Source of the DNA: Rhodospirillaceae bacterium UBA3470
Lineage (GTDB): Bacteria; Pseudomonadota; Alphaproteobacteria; Rhodospirillales; Casp-alpha2
Assembly: GCA_002378125.1 (NCBI GenBank)
Contig: DFRF01000077.1
Coordinates: 1 to 28,652, forward strand
Length of the DNA stretch: 28,652 bases
Direction: 5' to 3'
A program made the position numbers and the translations under genes. Under the pieces are notes generated by a model. The model had not been told where the DNA came from and made no database searches. It saw only the letters and a list, made by a program, of their open reading frames with translations. Shown piece after piece: positions 1-8,810 of the stretch. The stretch's first letter is position 1. Every line of letters starts with the position of its first letter.

Positions 1-255
1 CGATGAGGTCTTCGAACCTGCAGTCGACGACGATAGAAATTTTGGCGCGTAGCACTGGCGCTTGGTAATTTCGCGGTCTTCAGATTCGGCTTGATTTGCG
101 GGAACTCTATCGTCACCAGTGAGCTTAGTTCTAACTTCGCCGAAGATCTTCAAGCTGAGAAACCTCAAGCCGCCGCATAAGGCCGGTTTCTTCTCGCTCG
201 TTTTGTTTTTCAGTTCCTCGACCGTCGCTCTCCTGACAAGAGAATGATCTGTGGA
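1..255. other. left-edge stretch without a supported gene
   Basis: No convincing gene is visible here. On the plus strand one frame reads 16 codons from the window edge to a TAG at 50-52 and could be the tail of a gene outside the window. On the minus strand one frame is open from about 245 to the left edge, but it has several rare AGA/AGG codons and no clear start or ribosome binding site. The DUF455 gene ends at 256, so this is its downstream flank. I see no strong terminator hairpin. Confidence 0.4.
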
Positions 256-1062
256 TCAGTTACTTTCATAGGGTCGGAAATAGGCTTCTGACATACCGGC
301 GGCGATCCGGGCCTGGGCATTGAAGGGAGGTTTCATGGAACCGGCGAACAGCTTCGCCACCAAGTCGTGGAACGTGGCTACGGGATCCAAGCCACGGTTT
401 GTCGCAACATATTCGAACCAACGGACGCCTGCGGCCACATGCGGCATCTCCTCCCGGCCGATTTTTTCCAGAATGGCCGCCGTCACGGCGTCGCCATTGG
501 CTTCCAGGCGGGCGACTGCCGTGGGTGTTGTATCAAGGCCGCGTGCCTCGAGGACCATGGGTACCAGGGCTAGGCGCGCCAGCACGTCATGGTGCGTACT
601 GGAGGCGGCCTCCCAAAGGCCGTTATGGGCCGGTAGGTCGCCGTAGGTGATACCCATATCTAACAGGTGACGACTTAGAAGGGCGAAGTGCTCGGCTTCG
701 TCGTGGGCGACGCCGACCCAATCGTCATAGAAGGCGCGTGGTAGTTCAGGGTTTGCAAAGCGTGCCACCATGTCCCATGCCAGGTCTATGGCGTTGAATT
801 CAATGTGCGCGATGGCGTGGACGAAAGCCCGGCGTCCGGCGATCCCTCCTTTGCGCCGACGCGGCATGTCCCGTGGTGCTCTCAATTCAGGCCGAACCGG
901 CCGGGCTGGGCTGTCCGGTGGACGCGCTTCACCAAGTTTGGAAAGGTCGCCAGCCCGCCAAGCGCGAACGGCTTCCCGGGTTCGTTGCACTTTGCCCTTT
1001 GGGTCCGGATCGCACAGCACCGCGCAGGCGGCGTCGCGAAGCGTGGCCGGGCATAGCTCCAG
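256..1062 (-). CDS. DUF455 family ferritin-like protein
   Basis: The protein of about 268 aa matches the DUF455 family, predicted ferritin-like four-helix proteins whose function is not established. Carboxylate and histidine residues typical of a di-metal helical bundle are visible: HIEFNAID (about residues 86-93), HDEAEH (120-125), an E in the LEARGLD helix (about 172) and REEMPH (203-208). The N-terminal segment with the LRDAACAVL and AWRAGDL motifs is also family-typical. The start is odd. The frame has no ATG, GTG or TTG between 1062 and a TTG at 1218 that lies well inside the upstream bcp gene. I placed the start at a CTG at 1062, just after the bcp stop, because family homology begins there and an AAAGG lies about 12 nt upstream. 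A sequencing error or a longer overlapping start is possible. It probably forms an operon with bcp, which would link it to oxidative stress or iron handling (inference). Confidence 0.8.
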   Translation of the reverse strand: MELCPATLRDAACAVLCDPDPKGKVQRTREAVRAWRAGDLSKLGEARPPDSPARPVRPELRAPRDMPRRRKGGIAGRRAFVHAIAHIEFNAIDLAWDMVARFANPELPRAFYDDWVGVAHDEAEHFALLSRHLLDMGITYGDLPAHNGLWEAASSTHHDVLARLALVPMVLEARGLDTTPTAVARLEANGDAVTAAILEKIGREEMPHVAAGVRWFEYVATNRGLDPVATFHDLVAKLFAGSMKPPFNAQARIAAGMSEAYFRPYESN

Positions 1063-1064
1063 TG

Positions 1065-1529
1065 CTAGAGTGCCTTTGCTGCTTCGAGGACCACTTCGGC
1101 ATGAGCCTTTACCTTGACCTTCGGCCAGATTTCGCGAATGACGCCCGACGAATCGATTAAGAAGGTGGTGCGGACAATCCCCATGAACTCGCGACCCATG
1201 AATTTCTTCAATTGCCAAACGCCATAGGCTTCGCAAAGGCTGCCGTCTTCGTCCGCCAGGAGATCGAAATTGAGATTATGTTTTGCCTTAAACTTTACAT
1301 GGCGTTCGGGACTGTCCTTTGAAGCGCCGACTATAAGGGTGTTTGTCTTGGCGAAGGCGTCGGCGAGGTCGCGAAAATCTCGCGCCTCGGTCGTGCAGCC
1401 AGGGGTCATATCCTTCGGATAGAAATATAGGACCACGTTCTTGCCCCTGAGACTCCTGAGAGACAGGCGGGTGTCGGAATATGTGGGGAGGTCGAAATCG
1501 GGAGCCTCGTCGCCGATATTGACGGTCAT
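1065..1529 (-). CDS. bcp: thioredoxin-dependent peroxiredoxin, BCP/PrxQ type
   Basis: This 154-aa protein has the full thioredoxin-fold peroxiredoxin layout of the BCP/PrxQ family, which reduces H2O2 and organic hydroperoxides in the cytosol with electrons from thioredoxin. The peroxidatic cysteine is C45 in the motif DMTPGCTTEA, preceded by the VVLYFYPKD strand. E. coli BCP has a resolving cysteine at position 50; here that position is Arg, so the enzyme must work as a 1-Cys enzyme or use the later cysteine near residue 99 (SLCEAYGVW). The length is normal. The ATG at 1529 has AAGGA about 8 nt upstream. The DUF455 gene follows immediately, so the two are probably co-transcribed. Confidence 0.95.
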   Translation of the reverse strand: MTVNIGDEAPDFDLPTYSDTRLSLRSLRGKNVVLYFYPKDMTPGCTTEARDFRDLADAFAKTNTLIVGASKDSPERHVKFKAKHNLNFDLLADEDGSLCEAYGVWQLKKFMGREFMGIVRTTFLIDSSGVIREIWPKVKVKAHAEVVLEAAKAL

Positions 1530-1779
1530 AGGATCATCCTTGTCAGACAGATACTAGGGTAAAATCGTATCCGCAGGAGAGAAAATCAAGCGTCGTCCTC
1601 TCCTGATAACGTGGTGTGCCGCACACCGTTGGCCCATTTGTAGCCTAGCTATTGGTTTTCCAACAGCATCAGATAGCCTATGCCCACGGGTATACGTCGA
1701 CACGTTATGTGGAATGCGGCCATTCAACGTTTGTAACCACACCCGCAATCCTGATGGTGGTGCTCATGGCATTTGCCAC
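1530..1779. other. intergenic region between glnE and bcp with inverted repeats
   Basis: No gene is supported in these 250 bp. Two inverted repeats are visible. The 8-bp arms CAGGAGAG (1574-1581) and CTCTCCTG (1598-1605) enclose a 16-nt loop. The 6-bp arms GGTGTG (1613-1618) and CACACC (1622-1627) flank a 3-nt loop. Neither is followed by a T-run on either strand, so intrinsic termination is not obvious. They lie about 45-100 bp upstream of the bcp start and could be regulatory. Confidence 0.4.
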
Positions 1780-4700
1780 CTAGGCTCCAGGCTCTCGCTT
1801 CGGCGCAGGAAGTCGGCTCGCCGGCGTATCGATGATCTCCTGGAACAAGTTGAAGACCCTCGACGCCGTACCGGTGACTTTTGCTTCCAGCGCATTGAAA
1901 TCTGCGTATTTGTCGACATCCGCCAATCGCGCCTTGAGCGCATCCGAAAACGTGTCAACGCGCTGCGAGGTGATCTCGTCCTCGATAGTTAAGCTCAGCG
2001 TACCTTGCAGCGCTTGAAACATCGTCAGTGCGTCACTTAGGAGAGCGCCGCTTGACGCGCTCAGATAGCCGGCCCCCGTCAGGTTCTTTAGAAGGGCCAA
2101 GGTTTCGCTGTTCAAAATATCTGGGTTCTCCGCTGCATGGCGCAACGCCAGATATTGAGCGATGAATTCAATATCGACCATGCCGCCGCGCAATTGCTTC
2201 AGAGACCAAAGGCAGTCCGCCGGCTTTTCGCGCGCCAGTCGGGCACGCATGTCGGCGACATCGCGCAGCAGGGGCTCAGGCGCACGCGGGTTAGTGAGAA
2301 CGCGTCGGATGGTATCTTCCACATCGCTCTGAATTTTGTCACTGGTCGCGGAGATGATCCGGGCGCGCGTCAACGCCATGTGCTCCCACGTCCACGCCTG
2401 GTCGGCGTGATATGCGGTAAAGGCCTCGATGGTTGTAGCGATGGGACCAGAATTCCCTGATGGTCGCAGGCGCATGTCTACCTCGAACAGCCCCCCATCT
2501 GGAGTCAACGCGGTCAACGCGTTGATAAGGCGTTGCGACAGGCGCGCGAAGTACTGAGTGACTGAAAGCGTTTTCGCACCGTCTGACCCAGCGGCGTCCG
2601 CAGGCGCCCCGTAAATGATCACGAGATCAAGGTCGGAGTTGGTCGTCATTTCGCGGCTTCCAAGTTTGCCCAGCGCCAATACTGCGACATCACTGCCCTC
2701 GATGACGCCGTGGGTCTCGATGAATTCGGCATGAACCGGTTTGAACAAGCAGTCCACCACGGCCTCGGCGATATTGCTAAGGGCAGTTGCGGCCTCGGCT
2801 GGAGGTATCAGTCCGCGCAATTGTTGAACGCCCACCTGAAACCGGCGGTCGTGCGCCCATCGCCGACTGAAGTTGAGGACATCCTCCATATATTCGGCGC
2901 GGGCCAGGAATTGACTTAATTCCTCTTTAAGATCGCTAGCCGAGGGGAGCGACTGAGAAAAATCTGGGGTGAGGAAGCTGTCCAACACTGCCGGTCGGCT
3001 GCTAAGATGGTCGGCAAGGCGGGGCGCCATCCCCATGATCTCTGCCAAGAGTGTCATCAGCTGTGGGTTTGCCTGGATCATGGTGAATAACTGTACGCCG
3101 GCCGGCAGACCCTGAAGAAATTCGTCGAACTTCAACAATGCGGTGTCGGGGTCTGGGGTGGCACTCATGGCAGCCAGGAGGCTGGGTAGAAGTTCTGTAA
3201 GAATTTCTCGGGCCCGCGTGCTGCGCAGCGCGCGATAGCGGCCGTGGTGCCAGCCGCGGATCGCGGCGTCGACGCGGGTTGGATTGTGGAAACCCATGTA
3301 GCCAATCGTCTTTAGCGTATCGGGATCGGTATCGGCGCCCGTAAAGGCGAGGTTCCCCTTGCCCTCGACGCTGAGCGACGGCGAACTGGCGAACAGCTTC
3401 GAGTAATGTTCCTGGGTGCGATTGAGATGATGGCGCACATGATCGCGGAATTCGGTGGCCGTGTCGTAACCCAGGAATGTCGCAAGGTGATCAAACTCGT
3501 GGCCTTCGGGCAACGTCTGGGTTTGTTCATCGTTGATCATCTGAAGACGATGCTCGACCCGGCGCAAAAATCGATAGGACACTGTCAAGTCATCGGCAAC
3601 ATCTTGATCACACAGGCCGAAGGCGACCAGATCCTGAAGGGCCTGGACCGTGTAGGGCGATCGCAGCCCCGGCTCGCGCCCGCCCCAGATGAGCTGTTGG
3701 GTCTGGGCGAAGAATTCGATCTCGCGAATACCGCCAGTACCTAGTTTAATATTGTGGCCATCGGCGCCGGCGCCTTCCCTATGCGTGTTGATTTGTCGTT
3801 TGATGGAGTGAATGTCTTGTATAGCAGCGAAATCAAGGCTTTTGCGCCAGATGAAGGGCGTAAGATGTTTAAGAAACTCGAAGCCTGCCTCCAGATCCCC
3901 GGCCACCGGCCGGGCCTTGATCATTGCGGCCCGCTCCCAATTCTGGCCGAGGCTTTCGTAATATGTCTCCGCGGCGTTCACCGAGACAGCGAGGGGCATG
4001 GCGCCGGGGTCGGGACGGAGACGCAAGTCGGTCCGGAACACATACCCGTCGGCGGTCCGTTCATCCATGAACCGGACTAGGCTGCGGGCGAGGCGCACCA
4101 TGTGGTTCTGCAATTTGTCGGGGTTGGCTGTGGAAATACGATCCGTGTCGTAGAAGATGATCAAATCGATATCGCTGGAATAGTTGAGCTCGAAGGCGCC
4201 CAATTTTCCCATGCCGATGACTATTAATCCGGACCCATTCTCGGGGTGTTCGCGATCCGCAAGCTCAAACGCGCCTATGCTGGCCGCCTCGCGGATGAGA
4301 TGGGCCGTCGCCGTCGACAATGTGGTGTCGGCGGTTTCGCTTAGCTTTCTTGTGATTTTGTCGAGACCCCAGACATTTCCCAGATCAGCAACAGCGATCA
4401 ATAGAGCCATGCGGCGTTTCGCAACACGCAACGCCTGCATCAACTGCTTATTATCAAGTGAATCTTTGCCCTTTTCTGCGATGTCTTGAAGGATGGTGGC
4501 GGCGCTGTCGTTCGCGCCGTCGCACACCAGATTGCAAAAGAATTCAGGGTCACGGTGCACGCATTGCGAGAGGAATGAGCTATTGCCGAAGATCGCTTCC
4601 AACAACGCCTTAGAGCCAGGTTCGCGTTCAATGGCCTCCGCGACATCGGCAAGTCGTTGTTGCGACGGCGTATCTGTGGGTCGTTCCGCCACTGCGGCGC

Positions 4701-4788
4701 GCCAATTCGACAAACCGGCATCGACGGCGTCCATATTATGAGGCCGGGGAATCTCAGAAAGCATGTCAATAAGGCGGAAATGTGTCAT
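1780..4788 (-). CDS. glnE: bifunctional glutamine synthetase adenylyltransferase / adenylyl-removing enzyme
   Basis: GlnE adenylylates glutamine synthetase when nitrogen is abundant and deadenylylates it when nitrogen is scarce, under PII control. The duplicated architecture is clear. The N-terminal nucleotidyltransferase domain has GMGKLGAFELNYSSDIDLI (about residues 192-210), and the C-terminal one has LALGKLGSREMTTNSDLDLV (about 704-723). Each is followed by a helical PII-uridylyl-like segment (for example GGIREIEFFAQ and GGMVDIEFIAQ). About 1002 aa is normal for alphaproteobacteria. The ATG at 4788 has a GGGG about 11 nt upstream; a GTG at 4815 would add 9 residues. The gene is divergent from the YhdP-like gene, and the short space between them must hold both promoters. 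Confidence 0.97.
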   Translation of the reverse strand: MTHFRLIDMLSEIPRPHNMDAVDAGLSNWRAAVAERPTDTPSQQRLADVAEAIEREPGSKALLEAIFGNSSFLSQCVHRDPEFFCNLVCDGANDSAATILQDIAEKGKDSLDNKQLMQALRVAKRRMALLIAVADLGNVWGLDKITRKLSETADTTLSTATAHLIREAASIGAFELADREHPENGSGLIVIGMGKLGAFELNYSSDIDLIIFYDTDRISTANPDKLQNHMVRLARSLVRFMDERTADGYVFRTDLRLRPDPGAMPLAVSVNAAETYYESLGQNWERAAMIKARPVAGDLEAGFEFLKHLTPFIWRKSLDFAAIQDIHSIKRQINTHREGAGADGHNIKLGTGGIREIEFFAQTQQLIWGGREPGLRSPYTVQALQDLVAFGLCDQDVADDLTVSYRFLRRVEHRLQMINDEQTQTLPEGHEFDHLATFLGYDTATEFRDHVRHHLNRTQEHYSKLFASSPSLSVEGKGNLAFTGADTDPDTLKTIGYMGFHNPTRVDAAIRGWHHGRYRALRSTRAREILTELLPSLLAAMSATPDPDTALLKFDEFLQGLPAGVQLFTMIQANPQLMTLLAEIMGMAPRLADHLSSRPAVLDSFLTPDFSQSLPSASDLKEELSQFLARAEYMEDVLNFSRRWAHDRRFQVGVQQLRGLIPPAEAATALSNIAEAVVDCLFKPVHAEFIETHGVIEGSDVAVLALGKLGSREMTTNSDLDLVIIYGAPADAAGSDGAKTLSVTQYFARLSQRLINALTALTPDGGLFEVDMRLRPSGNSGPIATTIEAFTAYHADQAWTWEHMALTRARIISATSDKIQSDVEDTIRRVLTNPRAPEPLLRDVADMRARLAREKPADCLWSLKQLRGGMVDIEFIAQYLALRHAAENPDILNSETLALLKNLTGAGYLSASSGALLSDALTMFQALQGTLSLTIEDEITSQRVDTFSDALKARLADVDKYADFNALEAKVTGTASRVFNLFQEIIDTPASRLPAPKREPGA

Positions 4789-4815
4789 AATATTTCGCCC
4801 CAACCATTGGCACAC

Positions 4816-4874
4816 TGCGGGAAGCGGCTTGTCGGGTCAAGTGGCTCGCCGAGACGAATTTTGGACAGGTAACC
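4816..4874. promoter_or_regulatory. divergent promoter space between glnE and the YhdP-like gene
   Basis: About 60-85 bp separate the two start codons, so the promoters for both directions must overlap here or extend into the coding regions. I could not pick a convincing -35/-10 pair in either direction. An AGGT at 4867-4870 is the likely ribosome binding site for the TTG start at 4875. Confidence 0.3.
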
Positions 4875-7800
4875 TTGGCCGTAATCAAACGAACATTTCG
4901 TGGATTTATCCATCTTCTGGGTGGGCTCGCGGTCGGCGTAACATTGTTGGTAATATTCATTGCGTGGCAATTCTCCCAGGGCCCAATTCCTATCGGTTTC
5001 CTCAGCCCCTATATCGAGGCCGCTGTCAATCAAGGGAGCCGCGATATTTCGCTTCGCATGGGCGAGACCATCCTGACCTGGGCGGGTTGGGAACGTGCGC
5101 TTGATATCAGGGTCCTGAATGTTCAGTTGGTGGATCAGAAAGGCACGACCATAGGGTCCGTGCCCGAGGCCGCATTTTCCATCAGCGGTGACGCGCTGAT
5201 CCAAGGTAAACTCGCACCTAAAAGTATTGATCTCTTTGGGCCTAGCCTCAGGTTTCGTCGCGATCGCGGCGGTAACATCGATGTTGGCTTTGGTGGCGAA
5301 GGGCCCGCCGCAGGCGCGGTCGCTGTCGGTCTGATCGATACCCTGTTGAATCCAGGACGCCAAAATGACTTGCTGAGCTACCTCGCGCGTATCGCCATTA
5401 TCGGCGGAGACATAACATTGACTGATCAAGTCCTTGGCAAGTCGTGGCATATGTCGGCGGCGGACATGCGTATCAGCCGTTTTATCGACCGATTGAACGG
5501 CGAGATGTCCCTAATTCTCGACGGCGATCAGCGACAAACCGCCTTTGAAGTTAGGGCCGAATACCTCTCTCAATCGAAACGCCTTGAACTCGATGTGGAC
5601 TTTGACGAGGTATTGCCGGCAATATTCGCTTCGGTGTCTAGCGACTTGGCGTCGTTGAGAAATTTTGAAGTTCCTTTCAGCGGCCGCATTTCCTTCGGTA
5701 TGCCCATTGATGGCAAAGTCGATCGGTTTGGAATTAGCCTGAGCGGCGGCGCGGGGAAGATACACCTGCCGAAGCCGTTTGAACGGCCGATGGATGTTCA
5801 GGCCATAGAATTGGAGGCTAGTTACTTCGGTCGCTCGAAGAACGGACAGATTGAGAAACTGGAGGTGCAAATGGCATCGGGAAGGACGCTTGCCCTACCG
5901 GCGCCGATTTCCCACGACCTACCCCTGAGGGAGTTCAGTCTTAAAGGGTCATTTGAAAACGATGGCACCAATTGGAAGTTTACCGAATTTGACGCCGATC
6001 TTAACGGACCCAAAATCTCGTTGTCGGGTAGGGTCATCGGTATCAATCAGCCTGATGCCCCGGTTGCATTGGATTTGGCTGCTGCCGTGACCAATTTGTC
6101 GGTGGGTCAGTTTCCGGACGTTTGGCCGAAGACCCTGGGCAGTGACCCGCGCGCCTGGGTGATCTCACATATCTCCAAAGGCATGGTTCCGCAATTGGAT
6201 TTCAAGGGCCGGTTCCGATTGGAACCGTCTGGCGGGTTGGTCGTTGACGAACTAGCCGGGACCATGAAAGCGAGAAACGTGGTTGTCGACTATCTGCCAC
6301 CCTTGCCGGCGGTGACGGTTGATAGTGCGCAAATTGTGTTTGATAAAACTACCTATATGATCCACGTGGATAAAGCCCATGCGCATGGTATGATTGTCCG
6401 CGACGGTTCGATCGCCTTCAGCGGGCTCGATCAGTACGACCAAGTAGCAGACATTGACCTCAAGATTGACGGGCCCGTGGCATCACAGCTGGACTACGTT
6501 AATCAGAAGCCGTTGGAGTTAGCCTCGATGCTCGGCATCAAGCCGGCCCAGGCGAAAGGTCAGGCGTCGACCCGGCTGAAGTTGTTCTTCATTGTGGAAA
6601 AGACGCTCGGGTGGGACCAGATTCAGGTCTGGGCACGATCGCGGCTCCAAGACGTGACCATGGCCCGCGTTTTTAGGGGACGGGGGATAAGCAATGGTCA
6701 GCTCGATTTACGTGTGGACAAACGCGGCTTGGACGTCTCCGGCCAAGCCACCTTCGATGGTATCCCCGCATCCTTCTCATGGCGGGAGAACTTTGGCGAT
6801 AAACAGGAGTTTCGGAGCCGATATCTCATCGATGCGCGGATTGAACGCGTTGTCGATATCCCCGACCTAGGGTTGAATTTGAAAGCGTTTTCCGGCGATT
6901 TCTTTGAAGGCGCGGTCGATACTCAGCTGGAGTACACGGTCCTCGACAAGGTCGATCGACGTTTGCGTGTTCAGGCCGACCTAAAAGACGCCAAACTGTC
7001 GGCACCTGCTTTCGGTTGGACCAAAGCAAAAGGCGTAGAGGGACGAGCCGATGTCACCCTTAACCTTGCCCGAGATTTGGTTGTTGGCATGCCAAAATTT
7101 TCGGTGGATGCCGGAGATTTGTCGGTGATGGGCGCTGCGAAATTTGCCCTGGATGGGAGAGGGCTCGAGCGCATTGACTTTAAGAAGATCGCCTATGGTC
7201 GGACGGATATGGTGGGCTCCTTAATCTCTCATTCAGACGGAACCTGGGAAGCAGGTTTCCAGGGCGATAGTTTTGATTTGTCACCCATGTGGGAAAACGT
7301 GCTTTCCCAAATTTCCAACGGGGACGTATCGAGCGAGACTTTGTTGGATCGACTGACCCTCGCGGTCGAGCTTAAGAAGGTCTGGTTAGAAGACGACATG
7401 GCCCTTTATGACGTTTCCGGAACCTTTTCACGCGATGGTGACATCTGGCGTACGGTTCTTTTGAAAAGCCGTATTTCCGATGATGCGAACCTCGAGTTAG
7501 CCATTCGTCCCGGAACCGATGGTAATCGGCGTTTGGCCATGCGCTCAAACAATGCCGGGAAGGTTCTGAAGTTTCTCGACTACTACGAAAACATGATTGG
7601 TGGGGAACTCTCGGTGACTGGCACCTTCGATGACTTGGCCTTGGGACAGCCGCTGCAGGGACAAATCTTGGTACGCGATTACCGAGTGGTCAATGCGCCA
7701 GTATTGGCGCGCTTGCTGAGTATTATGGCGCTCACCGGTATCTTAGACGCTTTGGAGGGCGACGGCTTGGCTTTCAGTGACTTGTCCGCGCAGTTTGCGT

Positions 7801-8174
7801 TTCAGCAAGGCACCTTTGAGATCAAGGAGGCCCGCGCCAGCGGCACTGCGTTAGGCTTCACGGCCAACGGCAAGATTTTCCGGCACGCCGACGTCGTAGA
7901 CCTTGAGGGCACGATGATCCCTGCCTATGCCTTGAATTCAGTCTTCGGCCGAATTCCGCTGTTGGGTGATCTGTTCACCGGCGGCGAGAAAGGCGGGGGA
8001 ATCTTCGCGGCCGCCTATACCATGACTGGCCCAATTGAGGCGCCGGTGGTCTCCGTCAACCCGTTGTCCGCGCTGACGCCAGGCTTTCTTCGAAACGTCT
8101 TTGGTATCATCGGCAAGCCCGGTAAGGAACGGTCTGTCCTTGAAGAGGAGCCTCCGAAACCGCAGCTGCAATAG
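4875..8174 (+). CDS. YhdP/AsmA-like envelope protein (DUF3971 plus AsmA-like C-terminal region)
   Basis: This 1099-aa protein has one N-terminal membrane anchor (about residues 11-33, LLGGLAVGVTLLVIFIAW) followed by a very long beta-rich periplasmic part. That is the layout of the AsmA-like YhdP/TamB superfamily, which forms bridges thought to carry phospholipid between inner and outer membranes. The middle part matches DUF3971 style. The end (about residues 890-1080, including the stretches LSIMALTGILDALEGDGLAF and NSVFGRIPLLGDLFTG) is typical of the AsmA-like C-terminal region in alphaproteobacteria. The start is TTG at 4875 with AGGT 4-7 nt upstream. It stands alone, divergent from glnE. 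The exact cargo or partner cannot be read from the sequence. Confidence 0.9.
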   Translation: MAVIKRTFRGFIHLLGGLAVGVTLLVIFIAWQFSQGPIPIGFLSPYIEAAVNQGSRDISLRMGETILTWAGWERALDIRVLNVQLVDQKGTTIGSVPEAAFSISGDALIQGKLAPKSIDLFGPSLRFRRDRGGNIDVGFGGEGPAAGAVAVGLIDTLLNPGRQNDLLSYLARIAIIGGDITLTDQVLGKSWHMSAADMRISRFIDRLNGEMSLILDGDQRQTAFEVRAEYLSQSKRLELDVDFDEVLPAIFASVSSDLASLRNFEVPFSGRISFGMPIDGKVDRFGISLSGGAGKIHLPKPFERPMDVQAIELEASYFGRSKNGQIEKLEVQMASGRTLALPAPISHDLPLREFSLKGSFENDGTNWKFTEFDADLNGPKISLSGRVIGINQPDAPVALDLAAAVTNLSVGQFPDVWPKTLGSDPRAWVISHISKGMVPQLDFKGRFRLEPSGGLVVDELAGTMKARNVVVDYLPPLPAVTVDSAQIVFDKTTYMIHVDKAHAHGMIVRDGSIAFSGLDQYDQVADIDLKIDGPVASQLDYVNQKPLELASMLGIKPAQAKGQASTRLKLFFIVEKTLGWDQIQVWARSRLQDVTMARVFRGRGISNGQLDLRVDKRGLDVSGQATFDGIPASFSWRENFGDKQEFRSRYLIDARIERVVDIPDLGLNLKAFSGDFFEGAVDTQLEYTVLDKVDRRLRVQADLKDAKLSAPAFGWTKAKGVEGRADVTLNLARDLVVGMPKFSVDAGDLSVMGAAKFALDGRGLERIDFKKIAYGRTDMVGSLISHSDGTWEAGFQGDSFDLSPMWENVLSQISNGDVSSETLLDRLTLAVELKKVWLEDDMALYDVSGTFSRDGDIWRTVLLKSRISDDANLELAIRPGTDGNRRLAMRSNNAGKVLKFLDYYENMIGGELSVTGTFDDLALGQPLQGQILVRDYRVVNAPVLARLLSIMALTGILDALEGDGLAFSDLSAQFAFQQGTFEIKEARASGTALGFTANGKIFRHADVVDLEGTMIPAYALNSVFGRIPLLGDLFTGGEKGGGIFAAAYTMTGPIEAPVVSVNPLSALTPGFLRNVFGIIGKPGKERSVLEEEPPKPQLQ

Positions 8175-8810
8175 AGCCCCCGGTTTGCCGGAATTCGCCA
8201 GCACCGTTCTCCAACAGGACATGACCAACTTCGTGTTTGCTGTTCCGGCAAGGCACAAGTGTGCCGGTGAGCCGACGTCACGGCGTTCTGCGGTGTCGGG
8301 ATCAGAGTCATTGTCCGGTAAGCGAAACAGCATTACGCGGTCATGGTGAAACTGCTTCGCAAGCGTCTAAGACATAGGTCTGCGTGGGGCCAAATAGACC
8401 GGAGGCTCCAAAGTTCAGGTGTGGGATTTCTGTTTTCGCTTTAAGGCGGTCCTTAATGCGATCATCTCGTGCACGCCGATAGCCCCCAACAATCCAATTT
8501 CCAAGCACAACCGTGTACGACAGCTTCGCATGAAGGGAGCGCTCTATATCCCCCGCACCAAGGCTGATGGTGCGGCACGACAGATTGCAACACGCCTTGA
8601 TGTGGTTGAAGTGGCCGTTGGCCGGATGCTACGTGATAAAAATCTGGGTGCCGATGGGGCCAGAAAGTTGAGGATCTTGACTAGACACAACTAGGAATGT
8701 TGGTCGGTGCGATACCCAGATGAACGACGATGATTTTTCCGTCTCAAGGGTCACGAGCTATACTGTTAGGACTACTGCGGCGCGCTTAAGCGAGGCAAAA
8801 ATGGGTCAGA
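8175..8810. other. 636-bp gap with only weak coding signals
   Basis: Between the convergent YhdP-like gene and tyrS I see no confident gene. A GTG-initiated frame at 8419-8694 (91 codons) has GGAGG about 15 nt upstream and only moderate GC at third positions. Its product has no domain I recognise. Just after the YhdP stop there is only a weak 4-bp CCGG hairpin. A GCTTAAGC palindrome lies near 8785. The stretch could be decayed sequence. Confidence 0.4.
8419..8694 (+). CDS. doubtful small ORF, unknown
   Basis: This is a 91-codon frame with a GTG start. The second half (from the Met at about residue 38) is charged and helical-looking, with a segment like VVEVAVGRMLRDKN, but it matches no family I know. 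The ribosome binding site is too far from the GTG, and third-position GC (about 55 percent) is lower than in neighbouring genes. It may be a chance frame. Confidence 0.15.
   Translation: MWDFCFRFKAVLNAIISCTPIAPNNPISKHNRVRQLRMKGALYIPRTKADGAARQIATRLDVVEVAVGRMLRDKNLGADGARKLRILTRHN

Noticed and set aside
1554..1748. 64-codon minus frame between glnE and bcp
   Set aside because: It covers inverted repeats, has a shadow-like composition, and shows no homology.
4785..5450. 221-codon minus-strand frame opposite the YhdP-like gene
   Set aside because: It is a shadow of a well-supported gene on the plus strand and matches nothing known.
8161..8200. CCGG hairpin after the YhdP-like stop as a terminator
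   Set aside because: Only a 4-bp stem and no T-run.
8101..8349. 82-codon plus frame across the end of the YhdP-like gene
   Set aside because: It overlaps a real gene in another frame, is Ser/Arg-rich, and has no ribosome binding site.
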